Assembly (NCBI GenBank): GCA_028023455.1
Contig: JAQFVV010000050.1
Location: 1,816,411-1,880,410, forward strand
DNA from: Epiperipatus broadwayi
Lineage: Eukaryota; Onychophora; Udeonychophora; Euonychophora; Peripatidae
DNA: 64,000 nucleotides
Direction: 5' to 3'
The notes beneath the pieces were generated by a model, which searched no databases, was not told where the DNA came from, and saw only the letters and a list, made by a program, of their open reading frames with translations. A program made the position numbers and the translations under genes. Positions 58,267-64,000 of the stretch are shown here, one piece after another. Position 1 is the first letter of the stretch; every line of letters starts with the position of its first letter.

Positions 58267-59190
58267 CTGAAAATATAAACATATATATTTAGTCATCAAA
58301 TAGAATGATTTAATATATATATCAGAGACAAACAAAAGTAACTAATTTCGTCATAAGTTACAGATAAACAATACACATGCATCATAAAATAATTAAGGGC
58401 TCACTATCAAATACCACATGAGCACCATTCTTTATGCATGCACTGAATAGCACTACTATATGGAGTGTATTGTCTCTGTGAATTAAAGGGTTCATTCTAT
58501 TGTTTATAATTTGTTAGCGCATTACTATACTTTATCCATAGTTTTGAGGAGTTAGTTTACTTTGTTTGAATTTTATATGTTTATATATTTACTTATAAAA
58601 CAAAGCATACATTATTTTCTTACTAGCATATTATTGATATGAAGAACTGAAATTAATTTTTCAAATCAAAAAGAATAAAGGTAGACCATGAGCTCATAAC
58701 TTATTTGTATAAAATACTTTCCATATATTTTGATAATGAATTTTTTTTAACGTTAGTACGTTGATTTGCACGACTTTCTCACATCAACTGAAATCTACTT
58801 CACCTAAAAGGTTTGTTCTATAACGATCTTTTTTTTCCCCCCAATCACTCAAAATATATACTTCATGGAACAATCATGCCCAAATATGATATTATGATAA
58901 ACTGAAAGCAGATTGCAAATAATCATTTTTAAATAAACTTGCAAATATGTTTACCTATTTGCACATCATTGTCTATCTATTCTGTTGGATAAAAAGATGC
59001 AGTTTCTTTTATCTGATCTTTGACCGTGTATATAGCAATATTTGAAAAGACTGGACCAATTAAGTTAGCGGCTACCTTAGTTTGTAAATCAATCAAGCCA
59101 ATATACAGTTTTAAATATTAATTTAAATGAAATACTAATAATTTCGAACGCACATAAATAATTTTTACTGCTAATCAAATATGTAATGTT
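58267..59190 (-). other. Putative intron 1 / upstream region of DNAAF11
   Basis: AT-rich. A short family A tail fragment is at 58400-58480 (CACATGAGCACCATTCTTTA, CACTACTATATGGAG). No exon 1 with a phase-1 end was convincing here. Confidence 0.4.
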
Positions 59191-59930
59191 TATTAAGATC
59201 TTCACGGAAACAATCACGTCCGAATGCGTTACTAGGACGTGATTGATTGTTCCGTGAGGTATTTATAAGCAAAAACGTTACACTTGATCATCATTAAAAG
59301 TCGTTTATAAACGATTGCAATTATTTGGGTGGCGGCCCATTACATTTTTAAACAGGGGTGCTTTATTACAGTATCGTCGCCAAAAAGTAAAGAAGAAACA
59401 AAACAGAGGAGTTCTAATTTCCTTATCATACAGCCATTTTTCTTTTTATCCATACCGATCGTTAAAAGATCAAATATATTTTTTGTTATACTTTTCCGTA
59501 ATAAATATTTGTGGTGATTATAAGAAAAAAACAAAACAATATTTTATTGCTCATCCTAAGTGCAAACCACAAATTTATTCATTCAGATGAGAAATCGAAG
59601 AAGATAAATATATCACTCAAATAACTATTGACGCTGCTCCCGTGAGCAGTTATCGTAGCCATTTTAACACTAAATATATATATATATCTTAACAATTAAC
59701 AAAAAGAAATTAAGTTCCTTTATTTTCATTTTTGTCTTCAGTCTGTATATATGGTATATACATCCATCCAAGTAAAATGTACTACAAATTGGCTTACCAC
59801 GTGTCCCGGTTTGACCGGGACTGTCTCATTTCTCAAACTTATCCCTGCTTGTTTGACGTTTGGTCCCGGTTAACTTCCTAAAAGTACATCGTTTTAAAAC
59901 AAACGACGAGAGATAGGTAATCATGCAGAT
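59190..59930. promoter_or_regulatory. CpG-richer segment with small hairpins (possible promoter)
   Basis: CpG is locally less depleted than in most of the window. It contains three small palindromes: CACGGAAACAATCACGTCC / GGACGTGATTGATTGTTCCGTG (59202-59257), CTGCTCCCGTGAGCAG (59634-59649) and GTCCCGGTTTGACCGGGAC (59803-59821). It lies 0.9-1.7 kb upstream of the DNAAF11 exon on the minus strand, so a promoter is possible. The last palindrome may instead be a transposon end. No core promoter element was identified. Confidence 0.25.
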
Positions 59931-60043
59931 AAAATGATTCTATAATGTTTATTTTTTTCCGATATTTTATTACAAAAAAAATAACTTTTAATCTATCTAT
60001 TTAACTTGAAAATATTTTGTTTAATATTTATAACAACCAATGG

Positions 60044-62130
60044 CGGCTGGTCCATAAATACTGCGATACTACAGCACCCCCACAAATAAATACGAAAATG
60101 AATTATTAAATTTGTGTTGAAAATATCAACAATAAAACAATCTATATTTTGCCTAATTATTTATAAATATATCTAATTAAACCGTTTTTAAAAAGAATTA
60201 TTTCAATCAATTCTTTAGATTTTATTCAAAGACACTGCTAATTATAGCAGTGTCAAAAACATAATATTAGTTTGCTATTATCATGCATGTAAATGAGTAT
60301 TGTAATTTTATCTATCCTTGTTTCTCTTCAGAGTAAATAAAATTTTATTGTATTCACTATGAGCAATAAAATATTCAGATTTTTTTTCATTAATTAATAT
60401 TTATAAATAAATATGTAAATATTTATTACAGAAAACTATAGCCAAAGAATGAAAGAAATATGTTTTTAAGTATTTATCATAAGTGTTAGTGATGAATATA
60501 TATATTAAAAAATTACATTTTACCAATTGACATTACATGAAAAAATTGCATAACAAGTAAAGGTGGATTTACTGCAGATATCATTTCTCAAAAGCAGTTA
60601 GTAAAGACAAAATATATTAGATCTTTTAACAATGATTGGAGTGAAAAATTAAAATCATAGTGTGGTTTCAAAATTCAAAATATTCTGTTTTGTTTTTGTT
60701 ACACCCCTGTTTAATGGTTTCATGGGCTACCATTGAACATGATTAATTTTTATTACAACTTAATCATGCCTTACATATCCATTCCCACTCAGTTTTGATT
60801 TTTTAGTCATCAGCAATGTTTACTGTAAAAGTAGATTGTCTCTGAGCTATAAATGACGAATGAGCAGCACAAAAATGGAAAATTTAGCATTTATTTGCAA
60901 TTTACATATAAAATAGTTTATATATGATGATATATACAAACTAACTAAAAAATTATAACAAAATTCAACAAAATAATAATTAGTCCATTTTTTAATATAT
61001 GACATCCAAATTTTACAAACATTGTCTAGGTAAAACTACTTTTCTGACTAGTTATAATGCTTAATTTGTATTACATTATCCAAATTTTCATTAACTAGTT
61101 TCTTTTGAAATTTTGATTTTATTGTTTTCATTTAACTAAAACTATATTCAGAATAGGCACTGGAAGCTTGAAAATTTGCACAAATATCAAAACGTACTGA
61201 AAGTTCTTTATATTCTTGGCCCTTTAAGCCTTTCATAACTAAATCATAAAATGATTTGATTGCTTCAATTTTATATATCATACCATTTCCAACTTACAGT
61301 TTTCTTTTACTAAAAACCATATTGCTCTAAAAATTTTCTCTAAGCTTCTATATCTTTTATCATTATTATTTTTTATAGATGCATATTTTACAAATTAACA
61401 TTTTCAACTATCTTCTCCATGCTCTACGTTCAAGGATTCAAGACATTCCTATCATTTATACCTTCTTCAGAAATCTATTATTTAAATGATTACAAAGCAG
61501 TTAAATATATTTAAATATTCATAAAGTATCTATATAATCAATGGAATCTAAAATTACTTGAATGTCTACATTCAGCAGATGGTATCTTGATACTATTAAG
61601 GTTAGATATTATTAAGGTTGGATATTATTAAGGTTTGCCTTTGCAAATTAGTTTACCTCCATTGACGATAAATTACTTCTTTGCCATGTTTCGTTTAATG
61701 CAAATACATTTTGAAGAATCATATATACCATTCAATATTGAGAGTTTTTTAAATAAAATTTATTTATTGGGTTATTCTTTAACTTGTGAGTGGTAACTTA
61801 TTAAAATATCAATTTATTATAATAGTATGTAGTAAAAAATATCTAAATTAATTCATTGAGAAGCTTGAATGATGTAAGATCAATTTCTGAAATGTTGGAC
61901 AATTCTTTTCAGTTTTACCTTTAATGCCCTTGAAAGTGCTAAGTTTCAATAATTTTCATACATTTATAGCTTTTTTTAGAAGAGCATTTCAGCATATATA
62001 TTTATGACATATAGTGAATTATTTTTTTTAAAAGTACAATGATAAAAAAAAGTTTCATTACACTCGAGGTGTAATCCCAGTTGCATTAAATGTTCTTGCC
62101 ATTACAATGGCCAGCAGACGAAAAGCATTG
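60044..62130 (-). pseudogene. hAT transposase pseudogene, second copy
   Basis: On the minus strand, pieces between 62130 and 60930 match the 45.9-47.65 kb copy: MYDSSKCI, FNCFVI--IIDF, ESLNVEHGED, IEAIKSFYDLVMKGLKGQEY, KELSVRFDICANFQASSAYS, SFS-MKTIKSKFQKKLVNEN, LDNVIQIKHYN. The S-F-S-K-K tail is the hAT C-terminal region. At 60048 CAATGGCGGCTGGTCC resembles a hAT terminus of the CAGTGGCGGCTGGTG type, so the element may end there. Stops are frequent. No opposite terminus was found. Confidence 0.6.
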
Positions 62131-62648
62131 CCTGGTCAGTGCAACTTTATATAGGAAGAAATGCAACAGAATTGGATTCGATTTTTAGTTATTTTGGACA
62201 GGACACAACACTTTTAAATTGAAATCACCTTACCAATATTCCTTTCCCCATTGAATGTACAGATCAATTCTACTTAATACTTTTATTAAAATTATTCATC
62301 TGCATTCAACTTTATGAGTTTAAATGTAAAAACAAATTGATGAATACTTCAAATATTGGAATATCTGGAGAGTGAAGAACACATTCAGCACTGCGCAGGT
62401 TTTCAAAATCGCTGCATAATTGTACAGTGTGAATTTGAGAGGAAACATTGCTCATGAGATGTTAGTTTAGCACCTGTTTTTTTTTCACATTTATATCAAT
62501 GTTCCAACATCTATTTGAAGTATAGTAGACTTGAGATATGATAGTGGATTTTGCTATAAAATTTTCTTACATTAATTAATAGACACTTTAATTGTATTTC
62601 TTTGTTTTTAGAGAAGGAAACCCCTTTAATTATTAAATCCTATTCAAA

Positions 62649-64000
62649 ATGTCAAAAAGAAAGTGTATATTTGTGGATGCATTGAAGAAAGAATATCCCT
62701 TTTAAAAGTATGCAACTACATCGATCGAGTAAAATGGGAATTATGTTCATCTGAGTTTTTGGTGACTCATGCTGGAAGTTCCAATATGAAAGACTGTTTA
62801 AAAAGAGCAAAACATAAGGCTTGTTTGATTGCACTCATGATTTCATCAAACAAGTGATCCAGTTCATCAAGACTCTTCAAAAGCTGCTGAAGAGGCTAGC
62901 ATTGCCTTCCATACTGCAGATCATAATTATAAAACAACTGATTGGTCAAAATTAATATCAAAGTTTTTTGAAGTGAATTTCAGCCCTGCAGAAGAAATGT
63001 GATGCAATAATTGTAAATGTAATTATTTCCGGGCCACTTGATGAACTAAATGAGGAAGGTACAAAAATCTTTGTAAATATTTCAACTGATACTTCTACTA
63101 GAAAAAAAAATATGATTGCACTATATATTATGCAATATTTTATAGCAGAAGAAGGGGTACATGGTGTACTTTTGAATTTTCAATTATTTCCAGATAAAAT
63201 ATAAGACGTACTACAGGTTCATTGTCAGATATCAAGAAGCATGGCCTAATGGAAAAAAAAATATCGGATTTTGTAGTGATAACTGCAAGATAAATGTCAG
63301 ACATGTAAAACACAAAGAAGTGAAAAATGTATTTTTTTATTTGTGAGCGTAGGTTGTGATGCACATATCGTCCATAATTATCTTCAAACTGTAGTTGATG
63401 TTTTACCTATTGAAATAGAGGCTCTTGTCAATAAAAAAATATTTTTTACATTTATATCATTCATATAATTCAGTTGAAAGAATTTTAAAACAGGCAAAAT
63501 TCTCCATATAGTGGTGCCACTCATGATCTAGGTGCAGTGCTCTCAGATCCAAGGCTCCTCACTGATGAAAGCCACTAGCTAGAAACTAGTCTGGGGATAT
63601 TGGATGAGTAGGCATTAGATAGGGATTTTATCTACAAGCCTTCTGCCATCCATTGATTACTCTGGCTTGCACTGAGTGGTACTACTGTATGGAGAGTTTT
63701 ATCTGTTTAATAACAGTTATGAGCAAGCATAAGAAATGGTGATCATGTGATGTTTAGTGGTTTGAAAGAATTTTGTAAATCCTATGTACAAAAACATCTT
63801 ATAACACTCGCTTTTCTTTCATTACTTTTTGGTAATGAGATAATTCTTCAGATTATGACGGGTTAAAATCTTATTTTATCTCAAGAGCAATGTCCAAAAA
63901 TTATACAAGACTTATTTCAAGTGATTACAGTGAAATGTAATTTCTGCTTAATAAAATAATTTTAATAGTGGAACCAATAAAAGCAACTGCAATGGATGTT
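62649..64000 (+). pseudogene. ZBED/hAT-type transposase-derived gene, dead and split
   Basis: Starts MSKRKCIFVDALKKEYPF and, after a frameshift, has VKWELCSSEFLVTHAGSSNM and CLKRAKHKA, a BED-like zinc finger (C-x2-C...H...H). It continues CDAIIVNVIISGPLDELNE, KIFVNISTDTSTRKKNMIAL (the STDTS aspartate lies in the hAT catalytic position), QYFIAEEGVHGVLLNFQ and VGCDAHIVHNYLQTVVDVLP then IEIEALVNK. A family A element (63487-63761) interrupts it, after which LILSQEQCPKIIQDLF resumes the family pattern to the window edge. Numerous stops show it is not functional. The same layout is common in animal genomes as BED-finger hAT proteins. Confidence 0.8.
63474..63774. mobile_element. Family A hairpin retroposon with 13-bp TSD inside ZBED pseudogene
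   Basis: TTGAAAGAATTTT at 63474-63486 and 63762-63774 flanks 275 bp. It begins AAAACAGGCAAAATTCTCCA, lacks much of the left arm, has the core AACTAGTCTGGGGATATTGG and ends with the complete tail GATCATGTGATGTTTAGTGG. It has the same ends as the 20.6-kb copy. Confidence 0.88.

Noticed and set aside
59650-59663. Minus-strand ATGGCTACGATAACT as the DNAAF11 start (M-A-T-I-T resembles the expected M-x-x-I-T)
   Set aside because: There is no GT donor after the needed A, and the frame does not continue into the family pattern. The exon at 58.2 kb already supplies the T-D-D segment.
61295-61320. Minus-strand ATGGTTTTTA|GTAAAAG as DNAAF11 exon 1 (would give M-V-F-I-T-D-D joined to the 58.2-kb exon)
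   Set aside because: The splice phase fits perfectly, but this segment aligns with the hAT pseudogene copy at 46.99 kb, so it is most simply transposase sequence. Ten bases of match are easily chance.
1-64000. CRISPR array, prokaryotic operon or phage structure
   Set aside because: Composition, splice-bounded exon, LINE, Penelope and hAT content are eukaryotic. Repeats are dispersed or palindromic, not regularly spaced short repeats.

Overview
This is about 64 kb of very AT-rich (roughly 70% A+T by eye) metazoan nuclear DNA. There is no operon structure and there are no long intact ORFs. What it mostly holds is layered transposable elements and many long palindromic repeats. The one host coding segment I can support is a 94-bp internal exon on the minus strand (58173-58266). 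Its conceptual translation matches the N-terminus of the cilium assembly factor DNAAF11 (LRRC6/tilB), with an AG acceptor and a GT donor. A motile-cilium gene, splice-bounded exons, and RTE, Penelope, hAT and tRNA-derived SINE repeats all point to an invertebrate animal. A cephalopod or other mollusc is plausible from the flavour of the repeats, but I cannot prove it. If the exon is genuine, lower coordinates are downstream within the gene (introns), and exon 1 and the promoter lie above 58.27 kb.

Layout. 0-6.2 kb: a tandem duplication, an inverted-repeat element (555-950), a tRNA-like SINE fragment, an RTE 3' end, a family A element, a clean non-autonomous hAT (4728-5044) and a 620-bp dispersed repeat that recurs at 22.6 kb. 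6.7-7.6 kb: two coding-like remnants and a hAT-like end. 9-13.3 kb: a dispersed repeat in two orientations, one copy flanked by 33-bp direct repeats, then a LINE 3' end embedded in family A sequence. 14-21.9 kb: family A copies, palindromes and an RTE tail. 22.5-29 kb: the second 620-bp repeat, a SINE palindrome, a Penelope inverted repeat and an insertion between 30-bp direct repeats. 29.5-42 kb: foldback family F copies, a minisatellite, a LINE fragment, RTE tails and further palindromes. 44-52.8 kb: family A, a degenerate hAT gene carrying three nested insertions, a LINE fragment and the best RTE ORF (178 aa). 54-57.9 kb: a Penelope-like element with YVDD reverse transcriptase and GIY-YIG nuclease, plus an inverted Penelope terminus. 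58.2 kb: the DNAAF11 exon. 60-64 kb: two hAT/ZBED pseudogenes, one split by a family A insertion.

Two things stand out. First, there are at least nine different kinds of long inverted repeat. Two members of one family have arms that are 100% (95/95 bp) and about 99% (109/110) self-identical, although the two loci are clearly diverged from each other. Second, one palindrome family carries hammerhead-like cores (CUGANGA ... GAAA) on both arms, with variation falling mainly at the N position. Family A palindromes have 10-13 bp target-site duplications, which suggests they move by a retroposon-like rather than a cut-and-paste route, and they adjoin all three fragments of one LINE family. All copy, alignment and identity statements were made by eye from the sequence.
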